64,000 nucleotides of DNA from Alphaproteobacteria bacterium (GTDB lineage Bacteria; Pseudomonadota; Alphaproteobacteria; Caulobacterales; Maricaulaceae): the NCBI GenBank assembly GCA_016124665.1, contig WGNH01000027.1, positions 1 through 64,000 on the forward strand, given 5' to 3'. The translations under genes were made by a program, and so were the position numbers. Numbering within the stretch: the first letter of the stretch is position 1; the number at the start of each line of letters is the position of its first letter. Under the pieces are notes generated by a model that ran no database searches, was not told the DNA's origin, and worked only from the letters and a program-made list of their open reading frames with translations. This document shows positions 27,114 to 34,755 of this stretch, piece by piece.

Positions 27114-28289
27114 GTGGCAAAACCAATTGAACTAATGAAAAATGCCACCCGCTTTTGCGACTGGATGCGCGATGCCGCCCTGCCAGTCTGGGCGGAGGCC
27201 GGCTGGGATGAGCAGCGCGGCGGCTTCCATGAACGCCTCAATCTTGACGGCACACCGGATCGGGCGGCCGTGCGGCGTGTGCGCTCGCAGGCCCGGCAGG
27301 TCTATGTCTATGCCCATGCCCATGAGCTGAACTGGTTCGACGGCAAGGCGCTGGCCCTGAACGGGCTCGACTATCTGGTCGACAAAGCCTGGCAGGCGGG
27401 CGGTGCCGGGGGCTGGGTGATGAAACTCAATCCCGATGGCTCTGTCGCTGACAGCACCTGCGACCTTTACGAGCAGGCCTTTGCGCTTCTGGCGCTGGCG
27501 CATGTCTATCGCATTACGCAGGACGCCCAGATCAAGGCCCTGGCCCGTGACACGCTCGCCTTCATTGATGACACGCTCGGCCATACCGCCGGCGGATGGT
27601 GCGAAGCCGAGCCGGACCGCCAGCCGCGCCGCCAGAATCCTCATATGCACATGTTCGAGGCCAGTCTCGCCCTGCATCAGGCCTTTGGCGGGCAGGGCCA
27701 TCTCGCCCGCGCCGGAAATATCCTGCGGCTGATGCGCGATCACTGGCTGTTTCCCTCGGGCGGGCTGCGGGAGGTGTTCAACCCCGACTGGTCGCCACTG
27801 ACCGGCCCGGAAGGCCGCAAGACCGAGCCCGGTCACCAGTTTGAATGGGTCTGGCTGCTCGATCGCTATTCGGCCCTGTCCGGCGACGAAACCGGACCGG
27901 AAGTGTCCAGCCTCTATGCTTTTGCCAAAGCCTATGGCCGCTCACCGGTGACCGGACTGATCGTTTCGGCCGTCCGCGATGACGGCGTTGTGCTCGACGG
28001 AGCGGCCCGGACATGGCAGCAGACCGAACATCTCAAGGCCGCACTGGTGCAGGGCCAGACAGGACGGTCCGGTGGATGGAGCAGTGCCCAGGACGCCCTG
28101 CATCAGCTGTTTACGAAATTTCTCAACCCCGCCCCCACGGGTTGTTGGGTGGATGCCTATGACGCCGCAGGAAATCCGGCCGTAAAGACCATTACCGCAT
28201 CCACACTCTATCACCTGCTGGTGGCGGCGGCGGAGACCGACCGCATTCTCAATCAACAGGGCCAGGCCGGCCTCCGGGTGGTGAAGTGA
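27114..28289 (+). CDS. AGE-family epimerase/isomerase, probable mannose-6-phosphate isomerase
   Basis: The 391-residue (alpha/alpha)6-barrel protein starts at GTG 27114 with AAGGA upstream. WDEQRGGFHERLNLDG, RRVRSQARQVYVYAHA, NPHMHMFEASLALHQ and EPGHQFEWVWLLDRY carry the conserved Arg, His and Glu positions of N-acylglucosamine 2-epimerases and mannose isomerases. Its stop overlaps the manC GTG start. Given that coupling, fructose-6-P to mannose-6-P conversion is the likely reaction, although GlcNAc 2-epimerase activity cannot be excluded. Confidence 0.8.
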   Translation: MAKPIELMKNATRFCDWMRDAALPVWAEAGWDEQRGGFHERLNLDGTPDRAAVRRVRSQARQVYVYAHAHELNWFDGKALALNGLDYLVDKAWQAGGAGGWVMKLNPDGSVADSTCDLYEQAFALLALAHVYRITQDAQIKALARDTLAFIDDTLGHTAGGWCEAEPDRQPRRQNPHMHMFEASLALHQAFGGQGHLARAGNILRLMRDHWLFPSGGLREVFNPDWSPLTGPEGRKTEPGHQFEWVWLLDRYSALSGDETGPEVSSLYAFAKAYGRSPVTGLIVSAVRDDGVVLDGAARTWQQTEHLKAALVQGQTGRSGGWSSAQDALHQLFTKFLNPAPTGCWVDAYDAAGNPAVKTITASTLYHLLVAAAETDRILNQQGQAGLRVVK

Positions 28290-29350
28290 TCCGCGTCCGC
28301 CCGGCCATTCTGTGCGGAGGATCCGGCGAACGGCTCTGGCCATTGTCCCGCAAGGACAGGCCGAAACCGTTTCACCGGCTTCTCTCGGACCGGACCCTGT
28401 TTGAAGACACACTGAGGCGGTGCGCAGGGGAAGGCGAAGGCATCGGTTTTTCGGCTCCGCTCATCATCGCGGGGCAAGCCATTGAAACACCGGTGCGCTC
28501 CGGGCTGAAAAGCGCGGGTATCACACCGGCGGCCCTGGCATTCGAGCCGGCGGGCCGCAACACCGCGCCCGCAGCGGCCCTCTCCGCGCTACTGGCACAG
28601 AAGCAGGACGGACCGGAAGCGCTGGTATTGCTGGTACCGTCCGATCATCATATCGCACCGGTCACAAAATTCCGCGAAACCATTGCCGCTGCCGCCCCGC
28701 TCGCAGCCGGGGGAAGAATTGTCGTTTTCGGCATTCCGCCGACGCGCCCTGAAACAGGCTATGGCTATATCCGCCGGGGCGCGCCGCTGGGCAATGGCTT
28801 TGAGGTTGCGGCGTTCGAGGAAAAACCGGACGAAAAAACCGCAAAAGCCTATCTTGAAAGCGGGGACCGGCTCTGGAATGCCGGGCTGTTCCTGTTCCGG
28901 GCTGATATCCTGCTGCAGGAGCTGGCGCGTTTCGAACCGGAAATTCTGAGCGCTGTAAAGGAATCACTCGGGGCCGATGGCTGCATTGATGCGGCCGCTT
29001 TTTCGCGCAGTCCGTCCGTACCGCTGGACATTGCCGTGATGGAGCGCACCGCCCATGCTGCCGTCATCCCTACGCGCTTTCACTGGTCGGACGTTGGCAC
29101 ATGGCCATCACTGGCCGATGCGCTGGAGGCCGATGAGGACGGCAATATCCTCACCGGCGATATTGAAGCGATTGACTGCAAAAATAGCTATTTACGTGGT
29201 GAGGGCGTGACATTGACCGCGCTGGGCGTGGACGATCTGATTGTCGTCGCAACCGGTGATGCCGTCTTCGTGGCCCCGAGATCACGCGCCCATGATGTCA
29301 AGAAAATCCTTGCCGAACTGAAAGTGAAAGGTCCGCCCTCTCTCCTGTGA
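28286..29350 (+). CDS. manC: Mannose-1-phosphate guanylyltransferase
   Basis: The 354-residue nucleotidyltransferase makes GDP-mannose. The signature ILCGGSGERLWPLSRKDRPK is at the N-terminus, followed by FEPAGRNTAPA, VPSDHHI and the FEEKPD loop, with WNAGLFLFRAD near 195. HWSDVGTWPSLADAL near 270 completes the catalytic domain. It lacks the C-terminal type II isomerase cupin of bifunctional ManC/XanB enzymes; the AGE-family gene just upstream, overlapping by GTGA, may fill that role. GDP-mannose would feed the glycan transferases to the left. Confidence 0.92.
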   Translation: MIRVRPAILCGGSGERLWPLSRKDRPKPFHRLLSDRTLFEDTLRRCAGEGEGIGFSAPLIIAGQAIETPVRSGLKSAGITPAALAFEPAGRNTAPAAALSALLAQKQDGPEALVLLVPSDHHIAPVTKFRETIAAAAPLAAGGRIVVFGIPPTRPETGYGYIRRGAPLGNGFEVAAFEEKPDEKTAKAYLESGDRLWNAGLFLFRADILLQELARFEPEILSAVKESLGADGCIDAAAFSRSPSVPLDIAVMERTAHAAVIPTRFHWSDVGTWPSLADALEADEDGNILTGDIEAIDCKNSYLRGEGVTLTALGVDDLIVVATGDAVFVAPRSRAHDVKKILAELKVKGPPSLL

Positions 29351-29409
29351 CAGCTCGAACTTCGAGTCATACTTGAAGTTTTGGTCATTCCGGCTGATTT
29401 TAGCGCAAC

Positions 29410-29694
29410 ATGTCTAACACCAATGATCCGATGGCGCAGGCCATAGCGCGGCTCGACCGGGCTTTGAGCCAGGTCGAGAACCGCCTTCATCGCCTGCAGG
29501 CCGAGGCCCGCGACAGCGGCGACAGCGATGCCGATCGCGCCCGGCTCGCCGAAGAGCTCGACAAGGCGCGGGCCAGCGAAGCGGCCATGGCCGAAGCCGC
29601 CGAAGACGCCTCGGAGGCCCTCGGCCAAGCGATCGCGGAATTGCGGGCCGCTGCAGAGGCGGCGGAGGCTGCCGCGGAGGCCGGAAATGGGTAA
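29410..29694 (+). CDS. DUF4164-like coiled-coil protein
   Basis: The 94-residue, almost wholly helical acidic protein (AIARLDRALSQVENRLHRLQ, then Ala/Glu-rich heptads) matches in size, composition and position the DUF4164 protein found upstream of zapA in alphaproteobacteria. Its end overlaps the zapA ATG by 8 bp, so translation is coupled. A role beside ZapA in division is inferred from that constant pairing only. Confidence 0.78.
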   Translation: MSNTNDPMAQAIARLDRALSQVENRLHRLQAEARDSGDSDADRARLAEELDKARASEAAMAEAAEDASEALGQAIAELRAAAEAAEAAAEAGNG

Positions 29695-30034
29695 GGTCTC
29701 TGTCACATTGAATGGCCGGGCTTTCACCATTGGCTGCGAGGACGGGCAGGAAAGCTATCTGCGCGAGCTGGCGCGCCATCTTGACGGCCATGTCACAGAT
29801 CTCTCGAAGCAGGTCGGACAGATTGGCGATCTCAGACTCCTGTTGATGGCTTCGCTGGTGGTCGTCGACGAGTTGAAAACCGCCCAGAACCGGCTGGAAG
29901 CACTGGAATCCCATCTCAACCGGCTGAAAAGCGAGGGCGTGCCAAAGGAAAACGCAGGTTCTGACGGCTTGGTCGAAGCGCTGAACGGCATTTCAGCACG
30001 CCTTGAAGCACTGGCCACAGATGATCCCTCTTGA
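29687..30034 (+). CDS. zapA: Cell division protein ZapA
   Basis: ZapA bundles FtsZ filaments at the division site. Starting at ATG 29687 it is 115 residues. VSVTLNGRAFTIGCEDGQES is the typical N-terminal beta/alpha head, then YLRELARHLDGHV, IGDLRLLLMASLVVVDEL and a C-terminal coiled coil (KTAQNRLEALESHLNRLK). A longer upstream in-frame start would run through the DUF4164 gene and is rejected. Followed directly by the probable 6S RNA. Confidence 0.88.
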   Translation: MGKVSVTLNGRAFTIGCEDGQESYLRELARHLDGHVTDLSKQVGQIGDLRLLLMASLVVVDELKTAQNRLEALESHLNRLKSEGVPKENAGSDGLVEALNGISARLEALATDDPS

Positions 30035-30045
30035 GGATGTCCGCG

Positions 30046-30230
30046 GGGCGGCCCACATATGTCCGTGGCGGTCCCTGCGGCACTCGTCAGGACTTTAATT
30101 CCCCGCGGCCTTACATCTCGTCGAGGGAGCTGCCTCTGATTGGGATCGTGGTCCCTGATACGCGGCGCCCACCTGCATCTGTGGGTTCGATGGGAATTTA
30201 CAAAGTCCAACGGTGACTGTGGGGCCGCTG
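30046..30230 (+). ncRNA. ssrS: Probable 6S RNA
   Basis: The roughly 185-nt gap between zapA and 5-FCL is the classical 6S RNA locus. The sequence folds as expected. A terminal stem GCGGCCCACA (30048-30057) pairs with TGTGGGGCCGC (30218-30228, one bulged G). An inner stem GGACTTTAATTCCC (30090-30103) pairs with GGGAATT-TAC-AAAGTCC (30192-30208), flanked by CAC-T-CGT/ACGGTG. The apical half holds small hairpins including CCCAC-GTGGG near 30168-30185. 6S RNA sequesters the sigma-70 holoenzyme in stationary phase. Ends are approximate; the 3' end abuts the next ATG. Confidence 0.78.
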
Positions 30231-30231
30231 C

Positions 30232-30804
30232 ATGTTTCTGAACTGGCGAAAACAACGGGCACGGAAAACAGCCCTCGAGCGGCGCAAGGCCGCACAGGCG
30301 GCGCATCCCGATGCCGCCAAAGCCCTCGTCACCCACTTTCCCGACGCGATATGGCCCGGCGTGGGGGAGGTCGTGGCCGGCTACTGGGCGACGCATTCGG
30401 AAATCGATGCCATCCGCCTGATCGAGACCTTTCACTGCGAACAGGCGCGCATTGTCTTGCCGCGTGTGGCGGGCCCGGATCTGCCACTGAAATTTCATGC
30501 CTGGCACCCGGACGACACATTGGAGATTGGCGCACACGGCATCGCTGAGCCAAAGAGGGGCACATCGCAGCTTGTCCCGAACCTGCTACTGGTGCCACTG
30601 CTGGCCTTTGATGATCGCGGTTATCGTCTGGGTTATGGCGGCGGCTATTATGATCGCACCCTTGAAGCGCTGAGAGCGGCCGGCCCCGTCACCGCGGTCG
30701 GCCTCGCCTTCGAGGCGCAACGGGTGAAAAACCTGCCCGTGCAGCGTCATGATCAGCGCCTTGATTGGATTGTCACCGAAAAAAGGGCATATCGCTTCGC
30801 CTGA
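30232..30804 (+). CDS. 5-formyltetrahydrofolate cyclo-ligase
   Basis: This ATP-dependent enzyme converts 5-formyl-THF to 5,10-methenyl-THF. The 190-residue protein has an Arg/Lys-rich N-terminal helix (WRKQRARKTALERRKAAQ), then VPLLAFDDRGYRLGYGGGYY near 123-142, the ATP/folate-binding signature, and a C-terminal DQRLDWIVTEKR. It directly follows the putative 6S RNA, as ygfA does in many proteobacteria, and precedes a YmdB-type gene by 17 bp. No Shine-Dalgarno is free of the RNA stem, so processing of the 6S precursor may affect its translation. Confidence 0.9.
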   Translation: MFLNWRKQRARKTALERRKAAQAAHPDAAKALVTHFPDAIWPGVGEVVAGYWATHSEIDAIRLIETFHCEQARIVLPRVAGPDLPLKFHAWHPDDTLEIGAHGIAEPKRGTSQLVPNLLLVPLLAFDDRGYRLGYGGGYYDRTLEALRAAGPVTAVGLAFEAQRVKNLPVQRHDQRLDWIVTEKRAYRFA

Positions 30805-30821
30805 ACAGGAAGGCAGTCATT

Positions 30822-31640
30822 ATGCGGATAGCGTTTTTCGGCGATGTCATGGGCAAGTCCGGGCGTCAGGCCGTGCAGGAATACCTGCCGGGCCTCATCA
30901 CCACGCTTGATCTCGATTTCGTGGCCATCAATGCCGAAAACGCGGCCGGGGGTTTCGGCATCACCGAGCGCACGGCCAATGAGTTGTTTGACGCCGGGGC
31001 GGACGCCCTGACGCTTGGCAACCATGCCTGGGACCAGTCCGAGGCCCTGACCTTCATCGAGCGCGAGCCGCGGCTCCTTCGCCCGTCGAACTATCCGCCC
31101 GGGACAGCACCGGGCCGCGGGGCCGGCGTCTTTCCGGCCAGGAATGGCGCCATGGTCTTCGTTATGAATGTCATGGGACGCTTGTTCATGGACCCGCTGG
31201 ATGATCCCTTCGTTTCGGTGGAAAAGGAACTCGCCGCGGCACCGCTGGGCGAGGCCTGTGATGCCGCCATGGTCGATTTTCACGGCGAGGCGACGTCGGA
31301 GAAGAATGCCATGGGCTATTTCTGTGATGGCCGCGTCAGCCTCGTGGTCGGCACGCATACCCATATCCCGACCGCCGATCACCGCATCCTGCCGCAAGGC
31401 ACCGCCTATATCACCGATCTCGGCATGACCGGTGATTACGAGTCCATCATCGGCATGGACCGGGAAGAACCGATGCGCCGCTTTACCACGCGCATGCGTT
31501 CAGGCCGTTTCTCGCCAGCCGAGGGAGAGGGGACATTGTGCGGGGTCATGATCGAGACCGATGACCGCACCGGATTGTCAAAGACCGTCCATCCCGTGCG
31601 TATCGGCGGCATTCTTCATCAGGCCGAACCGGCACTCTGA
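30822..31640 (+). CDS. YmdB-type metallophosphoesterase (TIGR00282 family)
   Basis: ATG 30822 with AGGAAGG upstream gives 272 residues. IAFFGDVMGKSGRQA supplies the first metal-binding Asp, then INAENAAGGFGIT, LTLGNHAWDQ (the GNH box), VDFHGEATSEKNAMGYF and VVGTHTHIPTADHR. This is the full motif set of the cyclic-nucleotide phosphodiesterase family typified by Bacillus YmdB. Its 3' end overlaps the convergent hipA gene by 22 bp. Confidence 0.9.
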   Translation: MRIAFFGDVMGKSGRQAVQEYLPGLITTLDLDFVAINAENAAGGFGITERTANELFDAGADALTLGNHAWDQSEALTFIEREPRLLRPSNYPPGTAPGRGAGVFPARNGAMVFVMNVMGRLFMDPLDDPFVSVEKELAAAPLGEACDAAMVDFHGEATSEKNAMGYFCDGRVSLVVGTHTHIPTADHRILPQGTAYITDLGMTGDYESIIGMDREEPMRRFTTRMRSGRFSPAEGEGTLCGVMIETDDRTGLSKTVHPVRIGGILHQAEPAL

Positions 31641-32863
31641 TTTGTGTCCAGATTTTTAAGAATACGATTGGTCTGATCAACTATTTCGGAACGAATATAA
31701 TCAGTTCCGGTGCGTGCGGCCTGACCTTCCGCGACGAGTTTGTCTGATTCTGCGGCAATTTTCTCCAGGATCGCGTTTGCAACGTGCGAAACCTGCCTGA
31801 CCGTTGCCGCTGGTGCCAGTCCGCAGTCGTCCGCGAAGGCGACCCATGCTTTGTGATCAATATAACGGTAGTTCCTTTGTTGGCCGATTTTCATCGCCAT
31901 ATTGTGGGTGATATTGTCGTAGGGGGCCGCTGTCAGAAGGTCATAGGCAGGGGCGAGCTTGTAGTCCTGAGTAATCAGGAAGCTGAAATTCTTGGCGTGG
32001 GCATCTGTGTTGGCAATGCAGGCGTTAAAAATGATCCGGTCACGCAGTTCCAAGCGATCGCGAACACGATTGCTGCTGAATCGGTCGATGGCGCGAAAGA
32101 GGTCGCTGATTTTCGGCCCGCCATGTGCCTCATATTTTTGCAACGGCGAATAGCCGAGCGCCTGTGCGGCGTCTTCCTGATGCAGTCGTTTGACAGAAAT
32201 GGAATCCTCCTGAACGCGATCATAGCGTTTTACCAGCAAATACGGGCGCTGTAGGGCTTTTCCTACCTCCACGTCCGCAACGTCCAGACCAACAGCTTTG
32301 GCAAGTCGCATGCAGAGGGCTTCATTTTCGACTGACGCATAGAGGCGGGTCTCTGGCTTCAAAATGTGGGTGGAAGCGGCGCCGTTCAGAGGCAGATGAA
32401 TTTGGCCATCAATTCGCGCGATCACCATTTTCGATTGTGCGCCGGCGAGGGAGAGCGTGACATCTTCTTTTCCCGCCAGCAGCGGGCGCGCCGGTAGCTG
32501 ATCGATATCGTTTGCGAGTTCTTCTTCGCTTCTCACAAGGTATTTACCGGCGGCTTCAGGTCCGCCGATCGATAAGGCACCTGCAGTTTCCCGCCCGGTT
32601 TTTTTGAGCAGAGTGTATAGATCTGCCGGGTGCGACCGGTTCAACCGCGCAAAGGCTCGAAGCTGAACTTCCTCGGGCAGGAGATTGGCAAACCAGTTGG
32701 TTGAAAACTCCCGCGGAAATTCCTCCCCTGTCAGCGGCATTGTCGCCGAGACGGGAAATGCGTCTTTGGCGGCTATCCAATCCGGATCGTATTCAAACCC
32801 TATTTCGGCACCGCTGCCGGAGATGGCTCCGACATGCCGGTCTTCGTAGTAAACTGGGATCAT
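31619..32863 (-). CDS. hipA: HipA-type serine/threonine kinase toxin
   Basis: The start at ATG 32863 overlaps the hipB stop (ATGA), giving 414 residues. The N-terminal subdomain has FSTNWFANLLPEE and TGRETAGALSIGG. The kinase core has LSLAGAQSKMVIARIDGQIH, YLLVKRYDR, HQEDAAQALGYSPLQKYE, the catalytic loop NACIANTDAHAKNFSFL and the metal-binding LAPAYDLL. All key residues are present, so the enzyme looks intact. HipA toxins phosphorylate aminoacyl-tRNA synthetases and induce dormancy. The gene ends inside the ymdB stop region, so the module is packed tightly between core genes. Confidence 0.92.
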   Translation of the reverse strand: MIPVYYEDRHVGAISGSGAEIGFEYDPDWIAAKDAFPVSATMPLTGEEFPREFSTNWFANLLPEEVQLRAFARLNRSHPADLYTLLKKTGRETAGALSIGGPEAAGKYLVRSEEELANDIDQLPARPLLAGKEDVTLSLAGAQSKMVIARIDGQIHLPLNGAASTHILKPETRLYASVENEALCMRLAKAVGLDVADVEVGKALQRPYLLVKRYDRVQEDSISVKRLHQEDAAQALGYSPLQKYEAHGGPKISDLFRAIDRFSSNRVRDRLELRDRIIFNACIANTDAHAKNFSFLITQDYKLAPAYDLLTAAPYDNITHNMAMKIGQQRNYRYIDHKAWVAFADDCGLAPAATVRQVSHVANAILEKIAAESDKLVAEGQAARTGTDYIRSEIVDQTNRILKNLDTNQSAGSA

Positions 32864-33072
32864 TTCCGGTGGCCGATCGAGATAACCAGGCCCATGGCGT
32901 GGGCCAGATCCAATACCGCACCGATTCGGGCATTCGGCTTTCCCGATTCCACGGCGCTGATCCATTGTTGACTCAGACCGAGCGCATCTGCAACCTGGGT
33001 TTGCGTCAGGCCTTGTTTTCGACGGGCTTGACGGATCGCTTCGCCGATTTGAAGGGGATTATGAACCTGCAT
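32860..33072 (-). CDS. hipB: HipB-type antitoxin, XRE-family repressor
   Basis: The 70-residue DNA-binding protein has a helix-turn-helix in GLTQTQVADALGLSQQWISA followed by VESGKPNARIGAVLDLAHA and a short VISIGHRK tail. It neutralises HipA and represses its own operon. Its ATG abuts the first operator; GGAG inside that operator serves as Shine-Dalgarno. The stop overlaps the hipA start, the usual antitoxin-first arrangement. Confidence 0.9.
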   Translation of the reverse strand: MQVHNPLQIGEAIRQARRKQGLTQTQVADALGLSQQWISAVESGKPNARIGAVLDLAHAMGLVISIGHRK

Positions 33073-33096
33073 ATTTATCTCCGATCGGCGATAAAT
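33073..33096. promoter_or_regulatory. hipBA operator O1
   Basis: Imperfect palindrome of the form ATTTATC-N2-CGATCG-N2-GATAAAT touching the hipB start codon. It covers the ribosome-binding site and overlaps the -10 box (33095-33100), so bound HipB would block transcription. Confidence 0.82.
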
Positions 33097-33123
33097 TACA
33101 GGGATTCATCTGCATTGCAACAA
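33095..33123 (-). promoter_or_regulatory. hipBA promoter
   Basis: On the minus strand TTGTTG (33123-33118) is followed after 17 bp by TGTAAT (33100-33095, 5 of 6). The -10 lies in operator O1 and the -35 touches operator O2, the expected layout for autorepression. Confidence 0.65.
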
Positions 33124-33145
33124 ATATCGTCGATCGGAGATATTT
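33122..33145. promoter_or_regulatory. hipBA operator O2
   Basis: AAATATC/GATATTT arms around a CGATCG core (AAATATCGT-CGATCG-GAGATATTT). Its centre is exactly 49 bp from those of O1 and O3, and it overlaps the promoter -35 region. Confidence 0.78.
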
Positions 33146-33170
33146 TCGGCCATCGGCATCGGATAGGCAG

Positions 33171-33194
33171 ATTTATCGTCGATCGACGATAAAT
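33171..33194. promoter_or_regulatory. hipBA operator O3, perfect palindrome
   Basis: A 24-bp perfect palindrome: half-site ATTTATCGTCGA and its exact complement. It ends on the last base of the neighbouring transaldolase coding region. It is the best match of the three sites and probably the strongest HipB site. Confidence 0.82.
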
Positions 33195-33847
33195 CAAATC
33201 GCCCCCTTGCCGGCCTCGGCCCAGTCTTTCAGGAAGGCGTCCAGCCCCTTGTCCGTCAGCTCGTGCCGGATCATCGCATCGAAGATTTTCGGCGGAATCG
33301 TGCAGGCATCGGCCCCGGCCAGGGCGGAGCCTTCGATATGCGCCATCGTCCGGATCGAGGCCGCGAGGATATAGGTGACAAAGCCATGCTCGTCATAGAG
33401 CGTGCGGATGTCCTTGATCAGGCCCAGCCCGTCCTGTCCGATATCGTCCAGACGGCCGATAAAGGGCGAGACAAAGGTCGCACCCGCTTTCGCGGCCAGC
33501 AGCGCCTGTGCCACCGAGAAGCAGAGCGTGACATTCGTGGGGTGACCCTCATCGCTCAGCGCGCGGCAGGCTTTCAGCCCGTCCACGGTCAGGGGCAGCT
33601 TGACGACGATATTGTCGTGAAGGGCGCGCAGCTTCTTGCCCTCGGCAATCATCGTCGCGGCATCGGTGGCCACGACCTCGGCGCTGACCGGACCGTCAAC
33701 AGCTTCGCAGATCGACCTCAGGCCGTCGAAGAAATCACCGCCAGCCTTGGCCACCAGGGACGGGTTGGTCGTCACGCCATCGACCAGCCCGCCGGTGGCA
33801 CGATCAGCAATCAGTCCGGCATCGGCGGTGTCCAGAAACAGCATCAT
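33194..33847 (-). CDS. tal: Transaldolase (TalC/fructose-6-phosphate aldolase-like subfamily)
   Basis: ATG 33847 with GGAGA 7 nt upstream gives 217 residues, the short-transaldolase length. FLDTADAGLIADR, VDGVTTNPSLVAKAG, the Schiff-base lysine in NIVVKLPLT and TLCFSVAQALLAAKAGA are visible, with FVSPFIGRLDDIG and a C-terminal helix. It works in the non-oxidative pentose phosphate pathway, with transketolase encoded 3 kb to the right. Much longer upstream starts lack family similarity. Its stop borders hipBA operator O3. Confidence 0.9.
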   Translation of the reverse strand: MMLFLDTADAGLIADRATGGLVDGVTTNPSLVAKAGGDFFDGLRSICEAVDGPVSAEVVATDAATMIAEGKKLRALHDNIVVKLPLTVDGLKACRALSDEGHPTNVTLCFSVAQALLAAKAGATFVSPFIGRLDDIGQDGLGLIKDIRTLYDEHGFVTYILAASIRTMAHIEGSALAGADACTIPPKIFDAMIRHELTDKGLDAFLKDWAEAGKGAI

Positions 33848-34003
33848 GGCAGCATCTCCTCTTGTCTTGCTCCCCCGCTTATCGCCTGCCGGTGAAGGAA
33901 ACGTGACGAGACGGCTTGGAGGATGCCCCCCACATGCGCTAACTAGCCGCCACACCAATTCATGCGTCCCGGACGGGCACGCTGCAAACGGAGGCGACCG
34001 GAT

Positions 34004-34753
34004 ATGGCCGGACACTCGAAATGGGCAAACATCCAGCACCGCAAGGGCCGTCAGGACAAGGCCCGCGGCAAGTTGTTTTCTAAGCTATCCAAGGAAATCA
34101 CTATTGCGGCCAAGATGGGCGGCCCCGACCCGGACATGAATCCGCGCCTGCGTCTGGCGGTGGCCAACGCCAAGGGCCAGTCCATGCCCAAGGACAATAT
34201 CCAGCGCGCCATCGACAAGGCGTCGGGCAATGATGTCGATGCCTATGAGGAAATCCGCTATGAGGGTTTCGGCCCCGGCGGTATCGGCATCATCGTGGAA
34301 TGTTCGACCGACAACCGCAATCGCGCAGCGTCCGATGTGCGCACCGCCTTCTCGAAAAATGGCGGCAATCTCGGCGAGACCGGTGCCGTCGCCTTCATGT
34401 TCGATCAGGTGGGCGAGATCCGCTATTCCGAAGAGGTTGCCGACGAGGAGGCGATGTTCGAGGCCGCGATCGAGGCTGGCGCCGAGGACGTCATCTATGA
34501 AGAGGGTGATGAGGACGAGGGCGAGCCCGGCGAGCGCATCGTCTTTTGCGCCCGCGATGATCTCGCCGAAGTGGCCGCCAACCTCCAGACCGCACTGGGC
34601 GAACCGAAATCCGTCAATATCATCTGGAAACCCCAGACCTTGACGCCGGTCGAGGCCGACAAGGTCGACAGCGTCGTCCGTCTGCTCGAAGTGCTGGATG
34701 ATCTCGACGACGTCCAGAATGTCTACGCCAATGCCGACTTCCCGGACGAATAG
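34004..34753 (+). CDS. yebC: YebC/PmpR-family transcriptional regulator/translation factor
   Basis: ATG 34004 (GGAGG upstream) gives 249 residues. [18 protein letters not shown] is the diagnostic N-terminus, followed by [46 protein letters not shown] and [13 protein letters not shown]. The family has been described both as DNA-binding regulators and as factors easing ribosome stalling. It is often next to ruvC in proteobacteria; here ruvCAB is 8 kb away. A PP2C-like gene starts 2 bp after its stop. Confidence 0.93.
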   Translation: MAGHSKWANIQHRKGRQDKARGKLFSKLSKEITIAAKMGGPDPDMNPRLRLAVANAKGQSMPKDNIQRAIDKASGNDVDAYEEIRYEGFGPGGIGIIVECSTDNRNRAASDVRTAFSKNGGNLGETGAVAFMFDQVGEIRYSEEVADEEAMFEAAIEAGAEDVIYEEGDEDEGEPGERIVFCARDDLAEVAANLQTALGEPKSVNIIWKPQTLTPVEADKVDSVVRLLEVLDDLDDVQNVYANADFPDE

Positions 34754-34755
34754 GC

